Below are positions 15,250 to 24,301 of a DNA stretch of 64,000 nucleotides, piece after piece; within the stretch, counting starts at the first letter, position 1; each line of letters begins with the position of its first letter. The notes beneath the pieces were generated by a model, which worked only from the letters and a program-made list of their open reading frames with translations, did not search any database and was not told the origin of the DNA. The position numbers were made by a program, and so were the translations under genes. This DNA is from Aquaspirillum serpens DSM 68 (GTDB lineage Bacteria; Pseudomonadota; Gammaproteobacteria; Burkholderiales; Aquaspirillaceae), in assembly GCF_000420525.1 (NCBI RefSeq), contig NZ_ATVC01000003.1, positions 1-64,000 on the forward strand, read 5' to 3'.

Positions 15250-16086
15250 TTACAAACCTAAGCGCTGGCAGATAGTAGAGACAGTGCCTGCCTGATTCAA
15301 GGTATAGAAATGCAAACCTGGTGCGCCTTGGCTTAATAAGCGATCACACAGTGCACTGATGACATCCAACCCTAATGCACGAATCGAAGCCGTATCATCG
15401 GCATACGATTGCAATTTCAAGCGTAACCAACGTGGAATCTCTGCACCGCAGGTATCAGAGAAACGCGCTAATTGACTAAAGTTATTGATTGGCATAATCC
15501 CCGGCACAATCGGGATATTCACCCCAAGAGCTTGCACTTCATCAACAAAGGCAAAGTAAGCATCGGCATTAAAAAAGTATTGGGTAATCGCAGAATCAGC
15601 CCCAGCCTCGACTTTACGCACAAAGTTACGAATGTCGGCATGGGCGGTGGTCGCTTGTGGGTGGTATTCAGGATAAGCCGCCACTTCAATATGGAAATGA
15701 GTACCATGCTGTTCACGAATAAAACTGACTAATTCATTGGCATAGCGAAACTCGCCAAACGTCCCCATCCCTGACGGAATGTCGCCGCGCAACGCCACAA
15801 TATGGCGGATGCCATGCTGACGATACTCTTGCAAGATGGCACTGATATTTTCACGGGTAGAACCAATACAAGACAAATGTGGCGCAGCAGCCAGACCTTC
15901 GCTACGAATGTCCAACACCGCCGCCAATGTCCCATCTCGCGTGGTACCACCCGCACCAAAAGTAACAGAGAAAAAAGCCGGTTGAAACTGTGCCAGCTGT
16001 TGCCGTGTGGTGCGAAGTTTGGTCATCCCCTCAGGGGTTTTTGGCGGAAAAAATTCAAAACTGATAGTGGGTTTGGTTTGGCTCAT
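15250..16086 (-). CDS. metF: 5,10-methylenetetrahydrofolate reductase
   Basis: A 278-aa FAD-dependent TIM-barrel enzyme that makes 5-methyl-THF, the methyl donor for methionine synthesis. SFEFFPPKT at the N-terminus (with the catalytic Glu), TFGAGGTTRDGT and ALRGDIP are family signatures. ATG 16086 is chosen over the adjacent TTG because GGGGGA is 8 nt before it. It follows ahcY after a hairpin terminator, so read-through from the SAH-controlled ahcY promoter is possible and would tie folate methyl supply to SAH clearance. Confidence 0.95.
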   Translation of the reverse strand: MSQTKPTISFEFFPPKTPEGMTKLRTTRQQLAQFQPAFFSVTFGAGGTTRDGTLAAVLDIRSEGLAAAPHLSCIGSTRENISAILQEYRQHGIRHIVALRGDIPSGMGTFGEFRYANELVSFIREQHGTHFHIEVAAYPEYHPQATTAHADIRNFVRKVEAGADSAITQYFFNADAYFAFVDEVQALGVNIPIVPGIMPINNFSQLARFSDTCGAEIPRWLRLKLQSYADDTASIRALGLDVISALCDRLLSQGAPGLHFYTLNQAGTVSTICQRLGL

Positions 16087-16113
16087 CAATAGATCCCCCG
16101 ACAGCGATTTGAT

Positions 16114-16142
16114 TAAAAAAAGACAGCGCCGAGGCGCTGTCT
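16114..16142 (-). terminator. Hairpin terminator between ahcY and metF
   Basis: GACAGCGCC-GAG-GCGCTGTC followed by seven U on the minus strand, about 22 bp after the ahcY stop. It may fully or partly separate ahcY from metF. Confidence 0.88.
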
Positions 16143-16163
16143 CTGTTAGATGCAGCTCATGGT

Positions 16164-17570
16164 TTAGTAGCGGTAGTGCGCTGCTTTGTATGGGCCTTGT
16201 TTTTCGACACCGATATAACGCGCTTGCTCATCCGACAATTCGGTCAATTCAGCACCAATCCGCCCCAGATGTAAGCGAGCAACTTTTTCATCCAAGTGTT
16301 TTGGCAAAATATACACTTGGTTAGCATATTGTTGACCGTTGGTGAATAACTCAACTTGTGCCAATACTTGGTTGGTAAAGCTGTTGGACATCACAAACGA
16401 AGGATGACCGGTGGCACACCCTAAGTTAACCAAGCGGCCCTCGGCCAACAGAATCACACGCTTGCCATCTGGGAAGATGATGTGATCGACTTGCGGCTTA
16501 ATGTTTTCCCACTGGTATTGACGCAGCGAGGCCACTTCAATTTCGCTGTCAAAGTGACCGATATTGCAAACAATGGCGTTGTGACGCATGTTTTTCATGT
16601 GGTCGTGGGTAATCACCGACACATTACCGGTGGCAGTCACAAAAATATCAGCTTTGTCGCAGACATCATCCATCCGCACCACACGATAGCCTTCCATCGC
16701 CGCTTGCAGAGCACAAATCGGATCGATCTCGGTCACCCACACCGTAGCACCCAAGCCACGCAACGATTGAGCACATCCTTTACCCACATCACCGTAGCCT
16801 AATACCACGGCAACCTTACCGGCAATCATCACATCGGTTGCACGTTTAATGCCATCAACCAGCGATTCACGGCAACCATATAAGTTGTCGAATTTTGTCT
16901 TGGTCACTGAGTCATTGACGTTAATCGCTGGGAATGGCAATTCGCCACGCTCGGCCATCTGGTAGAGACGATGTACGCCGGTGGTGGTTTCTTCGGTCAC
17001 GCCTTGAATATGTTGCAGACGCTTAGAGTACCAATGTGGATCTTGATCTAAATGACGGGCAATCGCGGCAAACAGCGCGGTTTCTTCTTCGTTGGTGGGA
17101 TGCGAAATTACGCTGCGGTCGTGTTCGGCCTTGCTGCCCAAAATCAACAACAGCGTTGCATCACCACCATCATCCAAAATCATATTGGCGGGTTGGTTTT
17201 CTGGCCATTCAAAAATGCGGTGGGAATATTCCCAGTACTCATCTAAAGTCTCACCCTTGACGGCAAAGACAGGTACACCAGAGGCAGCAATCGCAGCAGC
17301 CGCATGATCTTGGGTAGAAAAGATATTGCATGATGCCCAGCGCACTTCCGCACCCAAGGCAGTTAAGGTTTCAATCAAAACAGCGGTCTGCACTGTCATG
17401 TGCAAAGAACCGGCGATACGCGCACCACGCAGGGGTTGTTGGTGACGGTATTCTTCACGCACCGCCATCAAACCTGGCATTTCGGTTTCGGCAATATTGA
17501 GTTCTTTACGACCCCAATCAGCCAAGGACATATCAGCAACAACATAATCTTTATCAGCCACAGCGTTCAT
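16164..17570 (-). CDS. ahcY: S-adenosylhomocysteine hydrolase
   Basis: A 468-aa NAD-dependent enzyme that splits S-adenosylhomocysteine into adenosine and homocysteine, completing the methyl cycle. [16 protein letters not shown] is the NAD-binding motif; [11 protein letters not shown] carries the active-site Lys/Asp; the protein ends in PYKAAHYRY, the usual Lys-Tyr C-terminus. ATG 17570 ([16 protein letters not shown]) has GGAG 7 nt before it and fits the family; the frame is open 20 codons upstream but that part is the RNA leader. It has its own -10 box and a SAH riboswitch, so it is induced when its substrate builds up. Confidence 0.96.
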   Translation of the reverse strand: MNAVADKDYVVADMSLADWGRKELNIAETEMPGLMAVREEYRHQQPLRGARIAGSLHMTVQTAVLIETLTALGAEVRWASCNIFSTQDHAAAAIAASGVPVFAVKGETLDEYWEYSHRIFEWPENQPANMILDDGGDATLLLILGSKAEHDRSVISHPTNEEETALFAAIARHLDQDPHWYSKRLQHIQGVTEETTTGVHRLYQMAERGELPFPAINVNDSVTKTKFDNLYGCRESLVDGIKRATDVMIAGKVAVVLGYGDVGKGCAQSLRGLGATVWVTEIDPICALQAAMEGYRVVRMDDVCDKADIFVTATGNVSVITHDHMKNMRHNAIVCNIGHFDSEIEVASLRQYQWENIKPQVDHIIFPDGKRVILLAEGRLVNLGCATGHPSFVMSNSFTNQVLAQVELFTNGQQYANQVYILPKHLDEKVARLHLGRIGAELTELSDEQARYIGVEKQGPYKAAHYRY

Positions 17571-17635
17571 GAACACTCCATAGAGGCGGTGGCCGGAGGG
17601 ATGCGGTTCACCCGCAACCCGTACCGGCACGGATT

Positions 17636-17704
17636 GATGGGTGAGCGCCGTTAAAGGTGCCGGGCCTGGGAGGAAACTGTCCTCTCGCAGCGCTCCCCGG
17701 CGAA
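17636..17704 (-). promoter_or_regulatory. SAH riboswitch upstream of ahcY
   Basis: On the minus strand GGAGCGCTGC (near 17688-17697) and AACGGCGCTCACC (near 17640-17652) are the two conserved blocks of the S-adenosylhomocysteine riboswitch; GAGCGC and GCGCTC pair as its main stem, with an internal GAGAGGA/TCCTC hairpin between. This class activates ahcY expression when SAH is bound. A further strong hairpin (TGCGG/CCGCA, about 17603-17621) lies between the aptamer and the ahcY ribosome site and may be part of the expression platform. Confidence 0.88.
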
Positions 17705-17717
17705 GGGAAGAAAGCCA

Positions 17718-17723
17718 ATTATA
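17718..17723 (-). promoter_or_regulatory. -10 box of the ahcY promoter
   Basis: A perfect TATAAT on the minus strand about 17 nt before the SAH aptamer. The -35 region is weak (TGTGAG at the right spacing). It lies within 45 bp of the metK stop and gives ahcY a promoter independent of metK. Confidence 0.65.
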
Positions 17724-17761
17724 CGTTAAACATCAGCCAACTCACACCGTGCAACCGTCAA

Positions 17762-18931
17762 TTACAAACCTGCATCAGCGCGCAAAGCAGCGGCTTTGTC
17801 GGTCGCTTCCCAAGAGAATTCAGGCTCTTCACGACCGAAGTGACCATAAGCAGCAGTCTTGCCATAAATCGGACGCAGTAAGTCCAACATCTGCACAATG
17901 CCTTTTGGCCGTAAATCAAAATGTTTTTTCACTAATTCCACAATCAATTCATTTGGTACGACATTGGTTCCAAACGTATCCACCGAGATCGAAGTTGGCT
18001 TCGCCACACCAATCGCGTAAGAAACTTGAATTTGGCACTGACGCGCTAAACCTGCGGCAACAATGTTTTTAGCCACATAACGACCTGCATAAGCAGCAGA
18101 ACGATCGACTTTTGATGGATCTTTACCAGAGAAAGCACCGCCGCCATGTGGCGCTGCGCCGCCGTAGGTATCGACAATAATTTTGCGACCAGTTAAACCA
18201 CAATCACCCATCGGGCCACCAATGACAAAACGACCGGTGGGGTTGATCAAGTATTTGGTTTCGGCAGTCAACATATGTGCTGGCAACACCGGTTTGATAA
18301 TGTCTTCAATCACCGCTTCAGTAAGGGTTTCTTGCGTAATTTCAGGGGCGTGTTGCGTTGACAACACCACCGTATCAATCCGCTTTGGCAAGCCAGTTGC
18401 ACTATCGTACACGCAAGTAATTTGCGACTTGGCATCAGGACGCAACCACGGCAGACGGCCATCTTTACGCAACTCAGCCTGACGTTGCACCAAACGGTGA
18501 GCGTAGTAGATAGGGAATGGCATCAAGCTTGGTGTTTCATCACACGCATAACCGAACATCAGACCTTGGTCACCTGCGCCTTGTTCCAAATCCAGCCCTT
18601 GCCCTTCGTTCACACCTTGGGCAATATCTGGAGATTGTTTGTCATATGCCACTAACACGGCACAACCGCGATAGTCAAAACCCAAATCCGAGCGGTCATA
18701 CCCGATACGTTTGATGGTATCGCGTGCCACTTGGATGTAATCGACATTAGCGTGGGTGGTAATTTCACCCGCCAACACCACCAAACCGGTGTTGACCAAG
18801 GTTTCTGCCGCAACGCGGGCATACTTATCTTGGCTCAGAATCGCATCTAAGATGGCGTCTGAAATTTGGTCTGCCACCTTATCAGGATGGCCTTCGGACA
18901 CCGATTCCGAAGTAAACAGGTATTCACTCAT
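17762..18931 (-). CDS. metK: S-adenosylmethionine synthetase
   Basis: A 389-aa enzyme that makes SAM from methionine and [25 protein letters not shown] is the conserved start region (split here: [11 protein letters not shown]), [12 protein letters not shown] the ATP-binding hexapeptide region, and [19 protein letters not shown] the P-loop-like segment. ATG 18931 is clear from the family; there is no Shine-Dalgarno in the 20 nt before it. The nearest AAGGAG is at 19006-19011, separated from the start by a three-way-junction RNA. Expression is thus likely to depend on folding of that leader. Transcribed toward ahcY. Confidence 0.96.
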   Translation of the reverse strand: MSEYLFTSESVSEGHPDKVADQISDAILDAILSQDKYARVAAETLVNTGLVVLAGEITTHANVDYIQVARDTIKRIGYDRSDLGFDYRGCAVLVAYDKQSPDIAQGVNEGQGLDLEQGAGDQGLMFGYACDETPSLMPFPIYYAHRLVQRQAELRKDGRLPWLRPDAKSQITCVYDSATGLPKRIDTVVLSTQHAPEITQETLTEAVIEDIIKPVLPAHMLTAETKYLINPTGRFVIGGPMGDCGLTGRKIIVDTYGGAAPHGGGAFSGKDPSKVDRSAAYAGRYVAKNIVAAGLARQCQIQVSYAIGVAKPTSISVDTFGTNVVPNELIVELVKKHFDLRPKGIVQMLDLLRPIYGKTAAYGHFGREEPEFSWEATDKAAALRADAGL

Positions 18932-19030
18932 GTATTTTTGCGAGGCGCCCTGTTGCAAGAACAAGGGGGGATAGCTTAGCGTAGATAACGCTCCGTGCTC
19001 GCAGACTCCTTTCTGAAAAACGCTACCCTA
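18932..19030 (-). promoter_or_regulatory. Structured RNA leader of metK (copy 2 of a metK/hom motif)
   Basis: Minus-strand order: TAGGGTAGC (the 7-mer GGGTAGC at 19022-19028); 10 nt; Shine-Dalgarno AAGGAG (19006-19011); P1 TGCGAG (18998-19003); hairpin P2 AGCGT-TATCT-ACGCT (18978-18992); unpaired GCTATCC (18969-18975), which can pair with the 7-mer through one G-U; hairpin P3 CCCTTGTT/AACAGGG (18948-18967); P1' CTCGCA (18939-18944); AAAATAC; ATG. All parts match the hom leader in order and spacing, while P2 and P3 differ in sequence but keep pairing. With P1 closed only about 9 nt remain between Shine-Dalgarno and AUG, an ideal spacing. I cannot match it to a known SAM riboswitch class. Confidence 0.75.
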
Positions 19031-19130
19031 AAACCTGACCTATCGCAGATGGCAACCAACTGACACTAGGCCAGACCTAAAAAACCGCTAAAATGCGCGG
19101 CACTGTTGATCCCTCGCCGAAAGGCCAACT

Positions 19131-20018
19131 GTGCGTGCTCGCCTTGCCCAATTTCTGATTACTGCTTTGTCTTATCTTCCGTTGCCACAGGTGCAAGTCA
19201 TCGGCCGTTGTGTCGCACATCTTGTTGCGGGTTTTTCCCCGCGTTTTCGACAACGTATTCAAGACAATCTTCATCACAGCAAAATCGCCGAAAGTTATCA
19301 GTCTGAGGCCAAACTGGTCAAACAAAGTATTGCCCACATAGGAATGGGCGCAGCCGAGCTCAGCATTGCATGGTGTCGTGAACCAGACGACATTATGCGC
19401 CTAGTGCAGGCCTGTGAAGGTTGGGAACATATTGAAACAGCACAAGCCCGAGGTGAAGGTTTGTTATTGGTCACACCCCATCTTGGCAATTATGACATTG
19501 CTGGGCGTTATGTCTCGCAACGGCTGCCCTGTCCTTTAACTGCGATGTACCGTCCGCCCAAACTCGCTTGGCTAGAGCCGGTGATGAATCAAGGCCGTGT
19601 ACGGGATAAAGGAAAAACAGCCCCCGCCACACCTGCCGGCGTCAGACAAATCATGAAGGCCTTACGCGCAGGCGAAGCCACTGTGATTCTACCGGATCAA
19701 GTGCCCAGCCAAGGCGATGGTGTGTGGGCACCGTTTTTTAGCCGGCCAGCCTACACCATGACACTGGTGCCACGACTAGCCACCATGAAAGGGGTGACTA
19801 CCCTATTTTTCTATGGTCATCGCTTACCAAAAGGCGAAGGATTCGTCATTAAAGTCCGTCCTTTACCCACACCGTTCACCGGCGATAAAGAACATGATGC
19901 GGCTCTGATGAATCAGATAATCGAGAGTTTGATTCGCGAAGCACCAGAACAGTATTTATGGAGTTACAACCGCTATAAGAAACCGGCAGGTGTCCAACCG
20001 CCTCCTGCTACTTGTTAA
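19131..20018 (+). CDS. LpxL/HtrB-family lipid A acyltransferase (first copy)
   Basis: A 295-aa inner-membrane-associated acyltransferase of the LpxL/LpxM family, which adds secondary acyl chains to lipid A. A hydrophobic N-terminus (LAQFLITALSYLPLP) is followed by the catalytic H-x4-D (His117, Asp122 in TPHLGNYD) and LPDQVPSQGDGVWAPFF, the second family block. Start is GTG at 19131. It is divergent from metK and followed 19 nt later by a second family member, so the two may add different acyl chains; LpxL versus LpxM roles cannot be assigned. Confidence 0.88.
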   Translation: MRARLAQFLITALSYLPLPQVQVIGRCVAHLVAGFSPRFRQRIQDNLHHSKIAESYQSEAKLVKQSIAHIGMGAAELSIAWCREPDDIMRLVQACEGWEHIETAQARGEGLLLVTPHLGNYDIAGRYVSQRLPCPLTAMYRPPKLAWLEPVMNQGRVRDKGKTAPATPAGVRQIMKALRAGEATVILPDQVPSQGDGVWAPFFSRPAYTMTLVPRLATMKGVTTLFFYGHRLPKGEGFVIKVRPLPTPFTGDKEHDAALMNQIIESLIREAPEQYLWSYNRYKKPAGVQPPPATC

Positions 20019-20037
20019 TTATTTAAGAGAACTTTTT

Positions 20038-20898
20038 ATGCGCTTTGCCATCTTTTTGTTATGGCTATTACATCATTTGCCACTCAGTGTATTAAATTTA
20101 TTGGCATGGCCAATTGGTAAATTGGCTTATTTACTGGCTAAAGAAAGAAGACAAGTTGGTTTAATCAATTTACGCTTGTGTTTTCCCGAATGGAGTGAGG
20201 CCAAACGGCGTCACATCATCCAGCAACATTTTCACGCGATGGCGCGGATGTTACTTGAATATGGGATTATGTGGTATGCCACACCAGAACGATTAAAACG
20301 CTTGGTTAAAATTCATAATCTAGATTATCTTCAACAATATGAACAAGAAAATGTGATTATTCTCTACCCACATTTTGTCGGCTTTGAAATATGTGTCTAT
20401 CGTTTGAATTTAGAAAAAACCTTAGCCAGCGTCTATTCAAACCAGAAAAACCCAGTCATTAACCAACAAGTTTATCAGGGCCGGATGCGTTTTAATAATG
20501 CCAAAATTGTCTCTCGACAAGAAGGGTTGCGCTCAATCATCAAGGCGATGAAAGACCATACTCCATTTGTTTATTTACCCGATCAAGACTTTGGCCCAAA
20601 AGATTCGATTTTTGTCCCATTCTTTGGTGTGGAGGCAGCAACCATCACCGGCCTATCTCGTATTGCAAAGTTGTCTAAAGCCAAAGTAATTCCAGCCATC
20701 CCCACTCGGGTGGGCAATCACTATGAATTAACTTTCTATCCAGCGTGGGATAACTTTCCAACAGAAGATATTGCGGCTGATACGCGCCGTATGAATGCTT
20801 TTATTGAAGAGAGAATTTTAGAGCAGCCTGAACAGTATTTCTGGTTACACAAACGCTTTAAGACCCGCCCAGAAGGTCAAGCACGATTTTATAAATAA
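20038..20898 (+). CDS. LpxL/HtrB-family lipid A acyltransferase (second copy)
   Basis: A 286-aa member of the same family, about as long as the first copy but clearly diverged. N-terminal hydrophobic anchor (FAIFLLWLLHHLPL), catalytic H-x4-E (His112, Glu117 in PHFVGFE) instead of H-x4-D, and LPDQDFGPKDSIFVPFF. ATG 20038 has AAGAGAA 6 nt before it. It is AT-richer than the first copy, which hints that the pair is not a recent tandem duplication. A terminator follows. Role: lipid A late acylation, inferred from family. Confidence 0.88.
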   Translation: MRFAIFLLWLLHHLPLSVLNLLAWPIGKLAYLLAKERRQVGLINLRLCFPEWSEAKRRHIIQQHFHAMARMLLEYGIMWYATPERLKRLVKIHNLDYLQQYEQENVIILYPHFVGFEICVYRLNLEKTLASVYSNQKNPVINQQVYQGRMRFNNAKIVSRQEGLRSIIKAMKDHTPFVYLPDQDFGPKDSIFVPFFGVEAATITGLSRIAKLSKAKVIPAIPTRVGNHYELTFYPAWDNFPTEDIAADTRRMNAFIEERILEQPEQYFWLHKRFKTRPEGQARFYK

Positions 20899-20906
20899 AA
20901 TAAAAA

Positions 20907-20938
20907 ACCCCACCGAAAAGTGGGGCTTTTTATTTTTG
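20907..20938 (+). terminator. Terminator after the acyltransferase pair
   Basis: CCCCAC-CGAAAA-GTGGGG followed by CTTTTTATTTTT. The upstream A-run on the plus strand means it may also end the nuo operon from the other side, since DUF2818 stops at 20945. Confidence 0.88.
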
Positions 20939-20944
20939 ACTATT

Positions 20945-21262
20945 TTATTGCCAAGCAGGTTTACGCCACCGCCAGAAATAACGAAGCACAAAACCAGGAA
21001 AAGCTAAAACCAAAAACAGAGAAAAAGTCGTGGCATAGAATTGCCATTTTTGCGGATGAACAGGGGCAGTATTTGACTCTAACCACAGAGCAAAGGCCCC
21101 CACCAGTCCATACCACACCAACAACTCCAACAACTGCCATGCAAAATGTTTTTTACCCTTTTGCAGTGGCACTGATATCAGCAATAACAGACGCTCCGAG
21201 ATAAATGGCAAGTTAGCCGTTACCAATGCAACCAATAATAGCGCTAAGACTTGCCATTCCAT
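20945..21262 (-). CDS. DUF2818 family small membrane protein
   Basis: A 105-aa protein with three hydrophobic segments (about 5-27, 43-62, 75-95) and a basic C-terminus (RYFWRWRKPAW). It is the DUF2818 protein that often follows nuoN in betaproteobacteria, which supports the taxonomic reading. Last gene of the nuo operon, 12 bp after nuoN. Function unknown; association with complex I is inferred from position only. Confidence 0.85.
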   Translation of the reverse strand: MEWQVLALLLVALVTANLPFISERLLLLISVPLQKGKKHFAWQLLELLVWYGLVGAFALWLESNTAPVHPQKWQFYATTFSLFLVLAFPGFVLRYFWRWRKPAWQ

Positions 21263-21274
21263 ACTTGAAGATCC

Positions 21275-22738
21275 TTATGCCCCTGCTACCACAGACAGGG
21301 ATTGTTTCATTGCATCTACACACAAGGTCAACAGGCTGTCTGGTACCACGCCCAACACCAGCAGAGCCACCGCATTCAGGCTCAACACCAGTTTCATATC
21401 AGGACGTGCAGCAGGCACAGGCTCATCGTTAGGTTCATCAAAGTACATGCACTTCACAACACGCAAGTAGTAGAACGCACCGACCAACGAGAACACCACA
21501 CCCACGACTGCCAACCAAACTAAACCAACGTCAACCGCCGCTTTTAACACCGCAAACTTGGCGTAGAACCCTGCCAAGGGCGGAATACCAGCCATCGAGA
21601 ACATGGCAAACAGCATTAACAAAGCATACCAGCTGTTTTTCTGGTTTAGACCTTTGAGGTCGTCTAAAGTTTCACAATCGAAACCGGCACGCGACAGCAA
21701 CAATAAAATACCGAAGCCGGCCAGCGACATTAAGACGTAGACCAAGATGTAGAACAGGGCAGCGGTATAGCCTGCTTCAGTGCCAGCCAAAATACCGACC
21801 AACAAGAAACCCATGTGCGAAACAGTTGAGTACGCAAACATACGCTTCAGGTTGGTTTGAGCGATAGCAGTGATATTACCCAAGGCCATCGACAACACTG
21901 CCAACACCACCAACATCATTTGCCAATCGGCCACTGCAGCACCCAGACCTTGGGCCAAAATGCGCCACACAAACACCATCGCAGCGATTTTAGGGGCAGC
22001 ACCAATCATCAAAGTGATAGCAGTTGGCGAACCGTGGTACACGTCAGGCACCCACATGTGGAACGGCACTGCACCCAATTTAAAGGCCAAGCCTGCCACC
22101 ACAAATACGATACCAAACACCACTAACATACTGTTTGCTTGACCAGAGGCAATGTCATTTGCCACTTCAACCAAGAACAAGCTGCCAGTTGCGCCGTAGA
22201 GCATCGACATACCGTACAACAGCATGCCAGAAGCTAAAGCACCCAACACGAAATACTTCATCGCAGCTTCTAATGCCGGAGTGGAGTCGCGTTTCAGGGC
22301 AATCAGGGCATACAAGGCCAAGGACAACAGTTCCAAGCCAATGTATAGAGTGAGGAAATGGCTAGACGACACCATCACCATCATGCCCAACAAGCTAAAC
22401 AAAGTCAGCGTGTAGTATTCACCCTTAAAGATGCCGTGATTATCTGCATATTGGCGGGTGTAAACCAAAGTGACTGCCACCGCAATATACAAACCAATTT
22501 TGGCAAGATCAGAAACAGGATCATCAACAAACATGCCGCTGAAGGTTGTTTCTGGATAAGGTACCCAAGTAGTCAAAGTCAGCACAGCACAGCCCAACAG
22601 GGTGAGCAATGTCAACCCGTAGGTAATTCCCCGCTTGGCATCAGACAAAAACAAGTCTAGTACCAAGATGACGGATAAAGCCGTGAGGAGAAAAATCTCG
22701 GGCAATGCCGGCATCAGATTCAAATCAGCCCAACTCAT
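21275..22738 (-). CDS. nuoN: NADH-quinone oxidoreductase subunit N
   Basis: A 487-aa antiporter-like membrane subunit of complex I with about 14 hydrophobic segments, forming one of the proton channels in the membrane arm. The conserved segments around GLELLSLALYALIAL and LKMGF-type helices (FKLGAVPFHMWVPDVYHGSP) carry the channel Glu and Lys. Length is usual. It follows nuoM by 29 bp. Confidence 0.95.
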   Translation of the reverse strand: MSWADLNLMPALPEIFLLTALSVILVLDLFLSDAKRGITYGLTLLTLLGCAVLTLTTWVPYPETTFSGMFVDDPVSDLAKIGLYIAVAVTLVYTRQYADNHGIFKGEYYTLTLFSLLGMMVMVSSSHFLTLYIGLELLSLALYALIALKRDSTPALEAAMKYFVLGALASGMLLYGMSMLYGATGSLFLVEVANDIASGQANSMLVVFGIVFVVAGLAFKLGAVPFHMWVPDVYHGSPTAITLMIGAAPKIAAMVFVWRILAQGLGAAVADWQMMLVVLAVLSMALGNITAIAQTNLKRMFAYSTVSHMGFLLVGILAGTEAGYTAALFYILVYVLMSLAGFGILLLLSRAGFDCETLDDLKGLNQKNSWYALLMLFAMFSMAGIPPLAGFYAKFAVLKAAVDVGLVWLAVVGVVFSLVGAFYYLRVVKCMYFDEPNDEPVPAARPDMKLVLSLNAVALLVLGVVPDSLLTLCVDAMKQSLSVVAGA

Positions 22739-22767
22739 CTAATTCTTTCCTTATGAACAGCACTGCC

Positions 22768-24261
22768 TTACAGCTTAGATTGAGCAACATGCGCGATCAG
22801 GTCATTAACCGATACATGCATAACCTTGACGAACATCTCAGGATACAAGCCCATGCCAAGCACCATCACAGCCAAGATAGCCAAGATCAGGAACTCACGC
22901 TTGTTCACATCTTCCATTTCAGCAACATGACTGTTCGCCACATCACCAAACACCACGCGCTTATACATCCATAAGGTGTAAGCAGCGCCGAAGATCAGGG
23001 TAGTGGCCGCAGCGAAGGCTGCCCAGAAGTTCACTTGTAATGCGCCCATGATCACCATGAACTCACCGACGAAACCGGAGGTTGCAGGTAAACCCGAGTT
23101 CGCCATCGCAAACAACAAGAAGAATGCAGCAAAGATTGGCATCCGGTTTACCACACCACCATAGTCAGCAATGTTCCGCGTGTGCAGGCGATCGTACATC
23201 ACGCCAATACACATAAACATGGCAGCAGAGACGAAACCGTGAGACACCATCTGCACAATTGCGCCTTCAATCGCCCACGGATTGAGCTCGTTACCGGCAA
23301 ACAAGAACAAACCTAAGGTGACAAAACCCATGTGAGAAATGGAGGAGTAAGCCACCAGTTTCTTCATGTCGGTTTGCACCAACGCTACCAGACCGATGTA
23401 AACCACAGCCACCAGCGACAAGGCCACCATCAACCACGCCAATTCACGCGAGGCATCCGGCACAATCGGCAACACAAAGCGCAAGAAGCCGTAAGCACCA
23501 ATTTTCAGCGTGATCGCCGCCAATACCATCGAACCACCGGTCGGTGCTTCAACGTGAGCATCAGGCAACCAGGTGTGTACTGGCCACATCGGCACCTTCA
23601 CTGCAAAAGACATAAAGAAAGCAATGAAGATCAAGATTTGTGCGGTTAATGGCAATGGCAGGGTGTGATACTTGAGGATTTCAAAGCTATAGCCAGCTTG
23701 GAAATACAAGTAAATAAACGCCACCAACATTAACAGCGAGCCTAACAGCGTGTAGAGGAAGAATTTAATCGACGCATAGACACGACGTGGGCCGCCCCAG
23801 ACACCGATGATCAAATACATCGGGATCAGCATGGCTTCGAAGAAGACGTAGAACAGCACCGCATCAAGGGCAGCAAAAGCACCATTGATCAGGCCGGACA
23901 TCACTAAGAAGGCAGCCATATACTGGGCCACACGCTTTTCGATCACCTGCCAACCAGCCAATACCACTAAGAAGGTGGTAAAGCTGTTCAGGATCACAAA
24001 CAACATCGAGATGCCGTCAACACCAAGGTGGTAATTGATGTTGAGGCTAGCAATCCAAGCAAACTTCTCTTCGAATTGCATCCCGCCGTGTAGCGTATCA
24101 AATTGAGTATAAAGGGGCAGCGTGACAAGGAAGCCCAAGGCAGCCCCCGCCAACGCGAGGAGACGTGCCGTATTGGCATTTTTGTCCCCACCCGTCGCTA
24201 TTACCAGCAATCCGGCCACAATAGGTGTCCAGATTGCCAGACTTAACAGATTTTCAACCAT
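22768..24261 (-). CDS. nuoM: NADH-quinone oxidoreductase subunit M
   Basis: A 497-aa antiporter-like membrane subunit of complex I. VKVPMWPVHTWLPDAHVEAP and YSSISHMGFVTLGLF are the signature helices with the channel Lys and His residues. About 14 hydrophobic segments, full length. It sits between nuoL and nuoN as usual and forms the central proton channel. Confidence 0.96.
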   Translation of the reverse strand: MVENLLSLAIWTPIVAGLLVIATGGDKNANTARLLALAGAALGFLVTLPLYTQFDTLHGGMQFEEKFAWIASLNINYHLGVDGISMLFVILNSFTTFLVVLAGWQVIEKRVAQYMAAFLVMSGLINGAFAALDAVLFYVFFEAMLIPMYLIIGVWGGPRRVYASIKFFLYTLLGSLLMLVAFIYLYFQAGYSFEILKYHTLPLPLTAQILIFIAFFMSFAVKVPMWPVHTWLPDAHVEAPTGGSMVLAAITLKIGAYGFLRFVLPIVPDASRELAWLMVALSLVAVVYIGLVALVQTDMKKLVAYSSISHMGFVTLGLFLFAGNELNPWAIEGAIVQMVSHGFVSAAMFMCIGVMYDRLHTRNIADYGGVVNRMPIFAAFFLLFAMANSGLPATSGFVGEFMVIMGALQVNFWAAFAAATTLIFGAAYTLWMYKRVVFGDVANSHVAEMEDVNKREFLILAILAVMVLGMGLYPEMFVKVMHVSVNDLIAHVAQSKL

Positions 24262-24301
24262 AAGCCCAACCTAACAGTTTCGAGATATTTGTTGTCGTTG
24301 T

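Noticed and set aside
18961-18985. Resemblance of the G-run plus ATAGCTTAGCGTAG to the REP-like palindrome at 90-193
   Set aside because: The similarity is short, and the stretch is fully explained by the metK leader hairpins.
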